Source: Hallerella porci
GTDB taxonomy: Bacteria; Fibrobacterota; Fibrobacteria; Fibrobacterales; Fibrobacteraceae
DNA length: 64,000 nucleotides
Direction of reading: 5' to 3'
Assembly: GCF_003148885.1 (NCBI RefSeq)
Contig: NZ_QGHD01000011.1
Coordinates: forward strand, 1 to 64,000
This document shows, piece by piece, positions 42,616 to 51,532 of this stretch (its first letter is position 1; each line of letters opens with the position of its first letter). Position numbers and translations under genes: made by a program. The notes under the pieces are model-generated. The model did not search any database and was not told the origin of the DNA. It saw only the letters and a program-made list of their open reading frames with translations.

Positions 42616-42747
42616 GGCTTTTCCTTTTTGATGAAAGCACCCCAAAAATAAAAAAAGCACCTATTAAATTTCAAATTTTTCGCATTGTCTTTGAACAAAT
42701 TCCTTTTTTTCGAATAAAATGAGGTTTGTTTATAGAAGTGCGGCTTT

Positions 42748-42811
42748 GAATGAGATTTTAGAACTTAGCGCTTAGAAATTCTAAGATCAAAGTTCTCCGC
42801 TCTAAGTTCTT
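42748..42811. repeat. Left flanking palindromic repeat of the 42-bp array
   Basis: The outer arms AGAACTTAG (42760-42768) and CTAAGTTCT (42802-42810) are inverted, and nested between them is the perfect palindrome CTTAGAA-A-TTCTAAG (42771-42785). A copy in the same orientation lies at 43365-43435, sharing GAATGAGAT, AGAACTTAG, AAGATCAAAGTTCTC and CTAAGTTCT. No reading frame is evident. Confidence 0.8.
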
Positions 42812-42858
42812 AAAAATGGCGCTTCGCACGAAAACTTCCAAAATTAACCGCTAAAAAA

Positions 42859-43361
42859 TTCGCACTTCCAGACCTATTTGGTGAGTAAAACGGCACCATT
42901 CAAAAGTGCAAAGCCCCGTTTTACCCAACAAATGTCCCTATTCAAAAGTGCAAAGCCCCGTTTTACCCAACAAATGTCCCTATTCAAAAGTGCAAAGCCC
43001 TGTTTCGCCCAACAAATGCTCTTCACAAAAGTGAATTGCCAGATTTGGTAGTAAAAACAGCCCTTTTCAAAAGTGAATTGCCAGATTTGGTAGTAAAAAC
43101 AGCCCTTTTCAAAAGTGAATTGCCAGATTTGGTGGTAAAAACAGCCCTTTTCAAAAGTGAATTGCCAGATTTGGTAGTAAAAACAGCCCTTTTCAAAAGT
43201 GAATTGCCAGATTTAGTAGTAAAAACAGCCCTTTTCAAAAGTGAATTGCCAGATTTGGTGGTAAAAATGCCACCATTCAAAAGTGCAATGCCCCATTTGG
43301 TGGGTAAAATGGCATCTTGCAGAAATGCGAGGACACATTTGGTGAGTAAAACGGCATCTCG
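42859..43361. repeat. 42-bp tandem repeat array, 12 units, with three inverted-core units
   Basis: Units begin at 42859, 42901, 42943, 42985 (41 bp), 43026, 43068, 43110, 43152, 43194, 43236, 43278 and 43320. Most start CAAAAGTG. Six central units (43026-43277) are nearly identical and carry a core like GATTTGGTAGTAAAAACAGC. Units at 42901, 42943 and 42985 carry instead GTTTTACCCAACAAATG, which is the reverse complement of the CATTTGGTGAGTAAAAC core in the end units. Because 42 is a multiple of 3, both strands stay open by chance in the central part. There are no unique spacers, so it is not CRISPR. The rest of the 42616-43528 gap outside the array, its two flanking repeats and the prs terminator holds no gene I can see. 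Confidence 0.9.
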
Positions 43362-43364
43362 CAG

Positions 43365-43435
43365 GAATGAGATCTTAGAACTTAGAGTTTAGAGCTTAGC
43401 ATTTCTAAGATCAAAGTTCTCAGTTCTAAGTTCTC
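43365..43435. repeat. Right flanking palindromic repeat of the 42-bp array
   Basis: This is a direct copy of the left flanking repeat: GAATGAGAT (43365-43373), AGAACTTAG (43377-43385), CTTAG/CTAAG (43395-43399 and 43405-43409), AAGATCAAAGTTCTC (43407-43421) and CTAAGTTCT (43426-43434). It is slightly longer than the left copy because of an extra AGAGTTT-like stretch. Bases 43441-43490 beyond it include the palindrome GTGCGCAC and no gene. Confidence 0.8.
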
Positions 43436-43495
43436 TCTCAATTCCTAACTTGCCGAAGGCGGAGCACTGCGTAGCCGTGCGCACTCATTTCTAAT

Positions 43496-43526
43496 AAAAA
43501 AGGCTCGCTAAAAGCGAGCCTTTTTT
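43496..43526. terminator. Strong terminator after the prs homologue
   Basis: AAAAAAGGCTCGCT (43496-43509) and AGCGAGCCTTTTTT (43513-43526) form a perfect 14-bp stem with an AAA loop. It is symmetric and works in both directions. Confidence 0.93.
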
Positions 43527-43528
43527 AA

Positions 43529-44695
43529 TCAATACATGTGCGGAGGCGGCCAACGCGGGTTCTTTGAACTCATATCGACCTTGTAGAAGTTTTTGTCATA
43601 GCGACCGTCATCTTCACCATAGAGACGCATTACATAACGCGACATCCACTTGGCGATTTTCAAAACGGTGAGCTTATGACGCAAACGACCTTGGCAGTCG
43701 CGGTTCATAATATCCGGGAGAGTGTTCGTCGTCAAAATTTCGTCGATAGCAGGGCTGTTCAACTTTTCGCGGGCTTCTGGGCTCGAATTGAAATGCGAAA
43801 CGCAGAAACAAACGCGGTTGGGTTTTCCTGTTTTCAAGTAATCGCAGCAGCGAACAATCGTCGAACCGGTGCGAACCATATCGTCGAAGACGATGACATC
43901 TTTGCCTTTTAAATAATCCAGCTGCACTTCGCTATCCGGAGAAAGCGACATGCTGACTTCGCGTTCGCCTGTACGCACCTTGCTCATAATCACGCGTTTG
44001 CATTTTGAGAGTTGGAGCGCATCGAACATCGCGTTTACAAACGGAGTTGCACCTTTATCGGGGGCGACGATGACGAGGTTATCGCCATCTTTTCCGGTTT
44101 GCACGAAATTCGAAGTCTTAATATAATGGGCATACACTTCCGTCGGAATCATATTGTGGAAGTGTCCGCCAAAAATTTCGCTGTAAAGATTCTGAACTTT
44201 GACCGAGTGATTGTGCACGGTAACGACTGCATCGACTCCCGAAGCCTTCAAAAGCTGCGCATAAAGTAATGCGGTAAACGGCTGACCGTCGAATTTTTTC
44301 AAATCCGAAACGGGGCGGTCTTTTTCTAAATCGCCGACGCGATGAGCGCCGCGGTCTTGTGCACTGTAGAACAAATCCGGTTCAATTAAAACAACGCTTT
44401 CGGCTCCGTTTTCTTTGGCGGCACGTGCCAAAATGCAAGCGCGCATAGCTAAATCGTTGCGGCTCCACTCGTGAGTTGTCGAAGAGCAGATAAGAACGAT
44501 TTTGCCTTTTAAGCGCTTACCGATGTTTTCGTCGTCGAAAACGTCGAGCATGTAACGCGGGCAGAATTCGGTATTCGCGTAGGTCTTGAGCGAAACGGTA
44601 TCGGAGATGTCTTCGCGGAGTCCGATGTATTGAGCCATGTCAATAGCAAACGGATCATCCGTAAAGGTTCCTGTAACTATGAATCGATCTTGCAT
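43529..44695 (-). CDS. prs: Ribose-phosphate pyrophosphokinase homologue
   Basis: This 388-residue protein follows the Prs layout with two phosphoribosyltransferase-like halves. Matching elements are PDLFYSAQDRG near residue 107 (the catalytic/ATP flag region), TVHNHS near 159, VIVAPDKGA near 208 and the PRPP loop VFDDMVRTGSTIV at 269-281. Standard enzymes have DDMxDTGGT, so D-to-R and G-to-S changes are present in the loop. It is about 70 residues longer than usual, mostly at the ends. The ATG at 44695 has AAGGATTCC upstream. Activity as a PRPP synthase is likely but the loop is atypical. Confidence 0.82.
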   Translation of the reverse strand: MQDRFIVTGTFTDDPFAIDMAQYIGLREDISDTVSLKTYANTEFCPRYMLDVFDDENIGKRLKGKIVLICSSTTHEWSRNDLAMRACILARAAKENGAESVVLIEPDLFYSAQDRGAHRVGDLEKDRPVSDLKKFDGQPFTALLYAQLLKASGVDAVVTVHNHSVKVQNLYSEIFGGHFHNMIPTEVYAHYIKTSNFVQTGKDGDNLVIVAPDKGATPFVNAMFDALQLSKCKRVIMSKVRTGEREVSMSLSPDSEVQLDYLKGKDVIVFDDMVRTGSTIVRCCDYLKTGKPNRVCFCVSHFNSSPEAREKLNSPAIDEILTTNTLPDIMNRDCQGRLRHKLTVLKIAKWMSRYVMRLYGEDDGRYDKNFYKVDMSSKNPRWPPPHMY

Positions 44696-44742
44696 CCAAG
44701 GAATCCTTTTTGATGAGTAAACAAAAAAGTAGAAAATTTTCT

Positions 44743-46509
44743 CTAATTTAAATTGGCGCCGTCGATAATCCACTCGCAGAGAGAATGGATGTTATCGTAA
44801 TCGGGAAGGAAATGATGCGGATCTTCGCGGTGAACGCGTTCGACAAATTGATGCCACACATGTTCATTTTTCCCATCTAATCCTAAATGCTGTTCAATGG
44901 CTCCGCGGGTCCAGACCCAAATGCCGACCTTTGCCAATTTATTGTGAATATTTTCTAACGGTTTCCGCGCTTCGGGGAGGGCTGCCATCATCGCGTAAGC
45001 TTCACTTGCCGAGATGCGCGATTTTTTGCTCACCGGAATGCCGTGAATTAGACGAATATGTTCTTGCAAAGAAAGTTCGCGGAAAAGCGATTTGCAAAAA
45101 TCGATATCGGGATCATCTTTGGCTAAGAATCCGTCTTGTTGCGCATTGTTAAATGCATAATCCAAATCGACGATGGCGCGGACCGGTAAATCCATCGCCG
45201 CTAATACTTGCATACTTTTTCGCGTATTGCTTACGCCGCCTTGATGCACCAACGCACAGCGAATGAGCGCAAACGAAAGTCCCGTCATTTTTTCAAAAAG
45301 AGTCGGGAGAACGCGCCATTCGGTTTTGCCTTCGGTTAAAAGCACGTAATCGGCGAATAAAAGCTCGTTGGAATTCGAAAGGGAGAAAAGCATTTGCAGC
45401 TGCGCTTGCGCATCGGTAATGACAGAATGCACAGCGTCTTCCATACGGCGGCGCATAAAGGTTCCGCGTTCTTTATTCTTTCGGATGAGAAGAGAAGTGC
45501 TCACATCTTCGCTCGTAACCATTTGTGCGGAATGCGTTGCAAAGACGACTTGATAACCTTCGTGCGAAAGATTTTTGAGGGCGACGCGGACAAGTTCAAC
45601 GGCTTGCGGATGCAAAAATAATTCGGGTGAATCGATTAAAAGAAGTGTGCGGCTGAGGTAATGATTGTTGTGATGCTTTTTTACTTCGTCCAAGTAACGC
45701 ACAAGCGCCATTTGGATGGCGCGTTTTGAGCCTGCGCCCATCGATTGAATGTCGCGTTCAAAGCCGTCATCTTCGTCGAGGACGTTGAGCTGCGCCGTCG
45801 AAAGAAATGCGTTGAGAGTCGGCGCTTGAATGTCTAAGCGCACGTTGACAGAGGGAAAAAGTGGGCGGAGTTTTTGATTGAGCCCGCGTTCAAATAATGC
45901 AAATTCTTCGGCGCGCGAATCGCTATGCGCATCCAAAAGGGCGCTGAATTTTTGAATGAGTTCGTTAAATTCTTTGCCCAAGCGACGTTCTAACGGTTTA
46001 AAAATTTCATTGAGCAATTTTGCGAATGCTTTATCGCCTTCAAAATCCCAAATCTGAATGGGCGGCGGAAAAATGCGAGAAAATGTTTCTTCAAATCCAA
46101 ATGGAGCTTTTACCCATTCGCCTTTTCCTTTGGCGGCGTCCCAATCGAGAACCCAAAATTCAACATCGGCTGCGTTTTCGCCGGGGACGCGCTGCGAACG
46201 TTGCACGCGCAATTCACCGTTTTTTAAAAATGGCGCTAGAAGTTCGCGCTGTTCGGGTTCGAGTTTTTCTAAAATCGCGGGCGAAATTCCGCCGAAAAGA
46301 CCTTCGGCTTCGACAGGAATATCTGGATTATCAAAGTAAGAATTGTTGAGAGAAGAGCGATACAAAAGCCAACGAATTCCCATGAGAATATTCGTTTTGC
46401 CCGCATTATTGTAGCCGATGAGAGCGGTAAAATCGCTCAGCGGAAATGTCTCCTCTCGGATTGAGCGGAGATTTCGAATGGTAATCGATTTTAATTGCAA
46501 CGCTTCCAT
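44743..46509 (-). CDS. OLD-family ATP-dependent endonuclease (AAA ATPase plus Toprim)
   Basis: This 588-residue protein has an ABC/SMC-type ATPase head with Walker A GYNNAGKTN at 32-40 and Walker B TLLLIDSPELFLHPQA near 299-314, followed by the switch motif FATHSAQM. A C-terminal Toprim nuclease domain follows (LLTEGKTEWRVLP near 408, IVDLDYAFNN near 464). OLD proteins nick DNA and some act in phage defence. No UvrD-like helicase partner (Gabija type) is adjacent, so this is a stand-alone class 1-type OLD. The ATG at 46509 is chosen because the ATPase fold starts right after it. It precedes the prs homologue by 47 bp on the same strand. Confidence 0.85.
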   Translation of the reverse strand: MEALQLKSITIRNLRSIREETFPLSDFTALIGYNNAGKTNILMGIRWLLYRSSLNNSYFDNPDIPVEAEGLFGGISPAILEKLEPEQRELLAPFLKNGELRVQRSQRVPGENAADVEFWVLDWDAAKGKGEWVKAPFGFEETFSRIFPPPIQIWDFEGDKAFAKLLNEIFKPLERRLGKEFNELIQKFSALLDAHSDSRAEEFALFERGLNQKLRPLFPSVNVRLDIQAPTLNAFLSTAQLNVLDEDDGFERDIQSMGAGSKRAIQMALVRYLDEVKKHHNNHYLSRTLLLIDSPELFLHPQAVELVRVALKNLSHEGYQVVFATHSAQMVTSEDVSTSLLIRKNKERGTFMRRRMEDAVHSVITDAQAQLQMLFSLSNSNELLFADYVLLTEGKTEWRVLPTLFEKMTGLSFALIRCALVHQGGVSNTRKSMQVLAAMDLPVRAIVDLDYAFNNAQQDGFLAKDDPDIDFCKSLFRELSLQEHIRLIHGIPVSKKSRISASEAYAMMAALPEARKPLENIHNKLAKVGIWVWTRGAIEQHLGLDGKNEHVWHQFVERVHREDPHHFLPDYDNIHSLCEWIIDGANLN

Positions 46510-46637
46510 GATTTTAAAGTAAACAAAATCGAGAAGCGAAGACGGAAAAAGTTTTTGGTTTCTGCGGGATTTTTGGATTACACGCAATTTTGCCTGATAA
46601 GCGAACTTTATTTTAAGATTTTATATATATCTATGTT

Positions 46638-48506
46638 ATGGGAAATCTTGTCATTAAGCGTTATCTTGGACTTTGCGGGCTGATTGCTTTTGGCTTGATT
46701 TTTAATCGCATTTTTGCAGAATTGACTCTGCATTTTCATTTGCCGCTGTATTTGGATTCGATTGGGACAATTTTTGTGGCGGCTTTGGGAGGCTTTTGCC
46801 CCGGTGCGATTGTCGGATTTTTGACGAATTTTATCGGGGGCATCGTTGATTCTTCGACATTTTATTATGGAACGATCAATTTTTTAATCGCCGTTTGTAC
46901 GGGAATTGCGGCGCGCTTTGGCGCCTTTGAAAGCATTCGCCGGCTGCCGATTCTTTTGCTCTTCCTCATGATTTTAAGTATTCCGGGCTCGCTATTTTCG
47001 TATTTCCTTTATCATTTTGAAATTGCGGAAAATGTGGTTTCACCGATTACGCAGGATTTGCATAGTCGCGGCCTTCCGATTGTTCTTGCGCAAATTCTCG
47101 CGGACTATTTGACCGAAGTTCCGGATAAAACGATTTCTGTTCTCGTCGCGTACACGCTTTATCAATTGACGCCGAAGAAAATTTTTCACTTTTTTGATAT
47201 GAGTTCGGGCCGAATCATTCTCGGAAATCCGAAATTTCATTCGGGGAAGGAATCGCTCCGGCATCAAGTGAGCGTGTTTTTAGCGTTTGCATGTTTGGCT
47301 TCGGTTTTTGTTGCGACGGCTGTGGGCTATAAAATTTTTACGGAAACGAAACAGCAAGAATTTACTTTGCTTTCGCATTCGGTAAATCATCTTATTTCGG
47401 ATGCGATTCAGAAAACGGATTCGGCGTCAGTTGAAAAATACATTGCGGAATTAGAAGAAAAATATCCGCAAATTGCTGCGGTGACATGGAATCGTCCGCC
47501 GATGGAAAATTCGTCGGTTGTCTGCGATGAAGGCGCATTTACGGTTTGCACGCGGTTTAGTTCCGAAGCGATTCAAAGTGAAGTGATTCTTTTTTGCACA
47601 AAAATTTTCTCTACATTATCCGGACTTTTGCTCTGCATTGTTTTTGCGGCGATTCTCTTTGCCAATCAGCGGGTCGTTTATCCGATTCAAGAAATCACAG
47701 CGGAAATGGAAAATTTTGAATACGATAGCAAAGTCGGGCGTAAAAAATCCATTGCGAGCATTTGCGCGCTCCCGATGCAAACGGGAAATGAAATTGAAAA
47801 TTTGCACAAGTCAATTATTAAAGCAGTTGAAGAAATCGATCATTACATTACAAAATCCAAGGAACAATCCGATTTGATTGCAGCGTTACAGATGAATATC
47901 ATTACGACTCTCAGCAACTTGGTCGAAACGCGAGACGAAACGACGGGCGGTCATGTGCAACGGACGGCGAATTACGCAAAAATCATCGCGCGGCAGTTAC
48001 AGAAAGACGGCGTTGAAAAAGAAATTGATGATAAATTTGTCGATACAATTTACGTGGCGGCGCCTCTTCACGATATCGGAAAAATCCGCGTGTCCGATAT
48101 GATTTTAAATAAACCGGGAAAACTCACCGTCGAAGAATTTGATCAGATGAAATTGCATTCGGTTTTTGGTCGCGATATGTTGGCTGCGGCATCCAAAAAT
48201 TTGGGCGATTCGGATTATTTGCAAATGGCGAAGGAAATCGCTTACAGTCATCACGAATGGTGGGACGGTTCTCGCGGTTATCCGGAAAAATTAAAGGGCA
48301 AAGAAATTCCGCTTTCGGCGCGGATTATGGCAGTTGCCGATGTGTTTGACGCTTTAGTGTCGGTGCGTCCGTATAAAAATGCGTTCTCTCTCAACGAAGC
48401 GATGAAAATTATCGCAGGGGAAAGTGGAACGCATTTTGATCCCGATGTGGTAAATGCTTTCTTGAAAAATCGTCCGCTTATCGAACGGATGTTAAAGCGT
48501 TCGTGA
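46638..48506 (+). CDS. Membrane HD-GYP domain protein (putative c-di-GMP phosphodiesterase)
   Basis: The 622 residues have three parts. An N-terminal membrane domain of about six helices (1-185) contains FVAALGGFCPGAIVGFLTNF and resembles ECF-transporter S components or related sensors. An extracytoplasmic stretch lies between helices at about 215-235 and 325-345. A HAMP-like linker leads to the C-terminal HD-GYP domain (about 425-615). HD-GYP motifs present are DETTGGHVQRTANYA, LHDIGKI, HHEWWDG and GYP. One extra residue (SRGYP instead of the usual SGYP) lies in the signature loop. It probably degrades c-di-GMP in response to an external or membrane signal. Confidence 0.85.
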   Translation: MGNLVIKRYLGLCGLIAFGLIFNRIFAELTLHFHLPLYLDSIGTIFVAALGGFCPGAIVGFLTNFIGGIVDSSTFYYGTINFLIAVCTGIAARFGAFESIRRLPILLLFLMILSIPGSLFSYFLYHFEIAENVVSPITQDLHSRGLPIVLAQILADYLTEVPDKTISVLVAYTLYQLTPKKIFHFFDMSSGRIILGNPKFHSGKESLRHQVSVFLAFACLASVFVATAVGYKIFTETKQQEFTLLSHSVNHLISDAIQKTDSASVEKYIAELEEKYPQIAAVTWNRPPMENSSVVCDEGAFTVCTRFSSEAIQSEVILFCTKIFSTLSGLLLCIVFAAILFANQRVVYPIQEITAEMENFEYDSKVGRKKSIASICALPMQTGNEIENLHKSIIKAVEEIDHYITKSKEQSDLIAALQMNIITTLSNLVETRDETTGGHVQRTANYAKIIARQLQKDGVEKEIDDKFVDTIYVAAPLHDIGKIRVSDMILNKPGKLTVEEFDQMKLHSVFGRDMLAAASKNLGDSDYLQMAKEIAYSHHEWWDGSRGYPEKLKGKEIPLSARIMAVADVFDALVSVRPYKNAFSLNEAMKIIAGESGTHFDPDVVNAFLKNRPLIERMLKRS

Positions 48507-48507
48507 T

Positions 48508-49164
48508 TTAATCCGGCAAATCGTCGAGAACGTCGTCGGGTCCGAGCACAAACAAAATATCGTTTTCTTTTAATTGGTGATCGGCCAAATTTCCGATGAG
48601 CGCTTTGGGCTGCAGCGGATCGCGGATGGCGATAATTTGAATGCCGTATTTCGAAGTGAGGGCGAGTTCTTTTAACGTTTTGCCTTTGAATTTATTCGGG
48701 CACACGATTTCGATAATCGAAAATCCATCGAGGAACGGTAACCGATCGAGCATATTCGGGTGCGTTAAACGCTCAGCCAAAGAAATTGCCATGTCGCGTT
48801 CTGGCTGGAAAATGTCCGAGACGCCGAAACGTTCCAAAATCGAAGTGTGCTGCGAACTAGAACTTTTGGCGATGATGTGCTTTACGCCGAGTTCGCGCAA
48901 ATTTAAAATGGTGAGGAGAGATGCTTCGAGGTCGGCGCCGATGCAGCTAATGACCGCATCCACTTTCGTCACCGGAAGCGCAGCCAGTTGCTGCTTTCTC
49001 GTTGAATCGGCGACGACAGCTTGGGCGACGCTTGGCGTAATATCTTGAACTTTTTCGGGAGTATTGTCCACGGCAAGCACTTCGTTGCCGAGGCTTGTCA
49101 AATGCTTCGAAAGAAAAATTCCCGTGTTCCCGAGACCGATGATAATGAATTGCTTCTTTGCCAT
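48508..49164 (-). CDS. ktrA: K+ uptake regulatory subunit KtrA (RCK domains)
   Basis: This 218-residue cytoplasmic protein has an N-terminal Rossmann RCK_N domain (IIIGLGNTGIFLSKHL, residues 7-22) that binds ATP/ADP or NAD(H). A C-terminal RCK_C domain from about 135 often binds c-di-AMP or cations. It forms the octameric gating ring of the KtrB channel, encoded 1 bp upstream in the same unit. The Lys/Thr-rich pattern fits KtrA/TrkA; one RCK pair is present, as in KtrA and unlike double-length TrkA. Confidence 0.9.
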   Translation of the reverse strand: MAKKQFIIIGLGNTGIFLSKHLTSLGNEVLAVDNTPEKVQDITPSVAQAVVADSTRKQQLAALPVTKVDAVISCIGADLEASLLTILNLRELGVKHIIAKSSSSQHTSILERFGVSDIFQPERDMAISLAERLTHPNMLDRLPFLDGFSIIEIVCPNKFKGKTLKELALTSKYGIQIIAIRDPLQPKALIGNLADHQLKENDILFVLGPDDVLDDLPD

Positions 49165-49165
49165 T

Positions 49166-50557
49166 TTAACCTACCATAATATCTTCTTCTGCATACCAAG
49201 CACCGGTTTCCCTTTTCTTTACAACCGCAGAAATGAGGAGCAGTGCTCCCATACGACCTACAAACATGAAAATACAAATAAAGATGCGTCCAAACGAGGA
49301 AAGTTCTGGAGTTAATCCGAGAGAAAGTCCGCAAGTCGAAAGTGCGCTTGTCACTTCGAAGAAAACATAAAGCAAGTGCGATTCCGATGAGCCCGCCGAA
49401 GCGCCCGGATATTCGGTGAGAAGTAAAATCAATGTTCCAACCAGCGAAAGGACAATGTAAACGATGAAAATTCGCACGGATTTGCTCACGGTTTCTTCGG
49501 GAATGGTGCGGTTTAAAACCTGCGTTTTTTCGCGGCCGAGAAGGCGATTAAATCCGAGAATAGCAATCACAGCGGCTGTAGATGTTTTAATGCCGCCGCC
49601 ACAGCTTCCGGGGCTTGCGCCGATGAACATCGAAATAATGATAATGATAATCGTCGTTTCGCGGAGGGTGAGCATATCAAATGTGTTGAAGCCTGCGGTT
49701 CTAGAAGAAAACGAAATGAAAAGTCCAGAAATCAATTTTTCGCCAAAGTCAAGCCCGGCGAGCGCACCGTTCCATTCTAAGAGAAGGACAAACAATAATT
49801 CCACAATAGAAATAATCGCCGTAGTCAGCAAAATAATTTTTGTGTGCAATGAAATTTTCTGAATCGTACGGGTGTGAAAGTCGAAGAGATTTTTGATTTC
49901 GGACATCGAAAGGAAACCGATACCGCCTGCAACGACCATGAGCATCGTCACGATGTTTACGACATGATTGAATTGATAATCGCAGAGGGAATTGGCGAAC
50001 GGAGAAAATCCTGCGTTGCAAAAAGCGCTAATGGAATGGAAAACGGAATAAAGAATCCGCTGATCCATCGGGAGATGATCAAATTGCGTAAATAACGCTG
50101 TCGTTCCAAGCCCTTCGATGACGAAGGTAAAAGGAAGAATGGCGATTAAAATTTTCTTCGGTTCAATGTCATCTTGCGAGGTAAAGCCGGATTTGAAAAG
50201 CGCTTGTTGGTTAAAACCGGGGCGAATTCCTGAGAGAAGAAGAATCGCCGTAGAAAATGTCATGATACCGAGACCGCCGATTTGAATCAGCGCAGCTAAA
50301 ATCCAAAGTCCCGTCGGGGATAGGACAGTTCCGATATCGATGACCGAAAGTCCGGTAACGCATACCGCCGAAGTCGCTGTAAAAAATGCATCGATGACGG
50401 ATAAATCTTTTTCGAGTGAAAAAGGACACTTTAAAAGAATCGTTCCGAGCACGATCAAAACCGCATAGGCTTTGATGAGAAATAGCATCGGATTCGACGA
50501 TTTCTTTTTGACGACCGATTTGGTCATCGGAATGTCTTTATACCGCGACAGTAGCAT
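49166..50557 (-). CDS. ktrB: K+ uptake membrane subunit KtrB/TrkH
   Basis: This 463-residue protein has the four pore-loop repeats of the Trk/Ktr superfamily, each with its selectivity-filter glycine: VCVTGLSV, FCNAGFSPF, SRTAGFNTFD and STCGLSLG. It is a Na+- or H+-dependent potassium channel-like transporter in the inner membrane, gated by the RCK protein encoded directly downstream. Translation could also begin at an ATG ten codons later (50527); neither start has a clear Shine-Dalgarno. It is divergent from the BASS-family gene with about 30 bp between the starts. Confidence 0.92.
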   Translation of the reverse strand: MLLSRYKDIPMTKSVVKKKSSNPMLFLIKAYAVLIVLGTILLKCPFSLEKDLSVIDAFFTATSAVCVTGLSVIDIGTVLSPTGLWILAALIQIGGLGIMTFSTAILLLSGIRPGFNQQALFKSGFTSQDDIEPKKILIAILPFTFVIEGLGTTALFTQFDHLPMDQRILYSVFHSISAFCNAGFSPFANSLCDYQFNHVVNIVTMLMVVAGGIGFLSMSEIKNLFDFHTRTIQKISLHTKIILLTTAIISIVELLFVLLLEWNGALAGLDFGEKLISGLFISFSSRTAGFNTFDMLTLRETTIIIIIISMFIGASPGSCGGGIKTSTAAVIAILGFNRLLGREKTQVLNRTIPEETVSKSVRIFIVYIVLSLVGTLILLLTEYPGASAGSSESHLLYVFFEVTSALSTCGLSLGLTPELSSFGRIFICIFMFVGRMGALLLISAVVKKRETGAWYAEEDIMVG

Positions 50558-50590
50558 TTATCGCCCCAATTTACTAACTTTTGCTGCGTT

Positions 50591-51532
50591 ATGGCAAAAC
50601 TGCGTTCCATTTTGATGCCGCTGGCGATTCTTTTGGGCATTTTACTGCCTTGTGCACATGTGCTTTCTCCGCTGATGCCTTTTTGCATCGGCCTTATGAT
50701 GGCGCTTACTTTTGTGTCGAAAGTGCCACCGCAGCAGCACGGATTTACGTTTAAAATTGAAATGCGAGCGCTCTTTGCGGGGCTTTTTCTCTGCGGGCTT
50801 TTATTAGCTTCCGAAAAACTTTTTGGACTTTCGCGGCCGATTGTTCTCGGCTGCATGCTCATTTGCCTTTGCCCGCCAGCGAATGCGGCTCCGGTGATGG
50901 CGAAACTTCTCGGTGGAAATCCGATTTTAGCGCTTAAAATTTTCCTTGTCGGAAGCGTCATCGCTTGCTTTTCGATTCCATTTATTTTCGGCTATTTTTG
51001 TCCACCGCCTGCGGGAATGGAACAGCTTGATTTTTTAGGCCTTTCCAAGAGAATTTTTAATTCGATTCAACCGATTATTACAATTCCTTTGGCGATTGCG
51101 CTCGGCCTTCGCAGTTTTTATCCCGAAGTCGCTGATAAAATTGCGAAACTACAGAAATACACGATGTTCATTTGGATTTTCAACGTTTTCGTTTTGCTTT
51201 CGAAGGCGAGTTACGATGTCCGTTTAATGGGCGTCAAAAAATTGTGGGACGCTGGAGATTTTCAACTGACCGCAATTATTTCTCTTGTACTTTGCGTTCT
51301 TCTCTTTTTCTTAGGCTGGCTTTGTGAACGGAAATCGCATCCGATTGAAGGTTCGCAGAGTATGGGACAAAAGAATACGATGCTTATCATTTGGGTGGCG
51401 CAGCTTTACGCGGGCCCCGTCGCTGCTCTTTGTCCGACATTTTATGTCGTATGGCAAAATCTCGTTCTGAGTTGGATGAGTCGTTCTCGTCGCAGTAATA
51501 AAAATCCAACACTGCAAAAAAACGAAGCATAA
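50591..51532 (+). CDS. Bile acid:sodium symporter (BASS/SBF) family transporter
   Basis: This 313-residue protein has nine or ten hydrophobic helices. The BASS pattern is visible in the central CLCPPANAAPVMAKLLGGN, with helix-breaking prolines, and in the C-terminal GQKNTMLIIWVAQLYAGPVAAL region, which corresponds to the ENxxLA crossover. The substrate could be an organic anion such as pantoate or pyruvate-like compounds; true bile acids are unlikely. It stands alone, ended by a strong terminator shared with the hsp20 pair. Confidence 0.75.
   Translation: MAKLRSILMPLAILLGILLPCAHVLSPLMPFCIGLMMALTFVSKVPPQQHGFTFKIEMRALFAGLFLCGLLLASEKLFGLSRPIVLGCMLICLCPPANAAPVMAKLLGGNPILALKIFLVGSVIACFSIPFIFGYFCPPPAGMEQLDFLGLSKRIFNSIQPIITIPLAIALGLRSFYPEVADKIAKLQKYTMFIWIFNVFVLLSKASYDVRLMGVKKLWDAGDFQLTAIISLVLCVLLFFLGWLCERKSHPIEGSQSMGQKNTMLIIWVAQLYAGPVAALCPTFYVVWQNLVLSWMSRSRRSNKNPTLQKNEA

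Noticed and set aside
42859-43361. CRISPR array
   Set aside because: Units are contiguous and near-identical over the full 42 bp with no unique spacers, and no cas genes are in the window.
43023-43392. Open frames on both strands of the 42-bp array encoding 14-residue repeats
   Set aside because: The unit length is a multiple of three, so a repeat without stops is open on both strands by chance. Frames end as soon as the repeat degenerates, and there is no ribosome-binding site or signal peptide.
44743-46509. Gabija (GajAB) defence system
   Set aside because: The OLD-type gene has no adjacent UvrD-like helicase. The PcrA-like gene at 58394 is 12 kb away in a housekeeping run.
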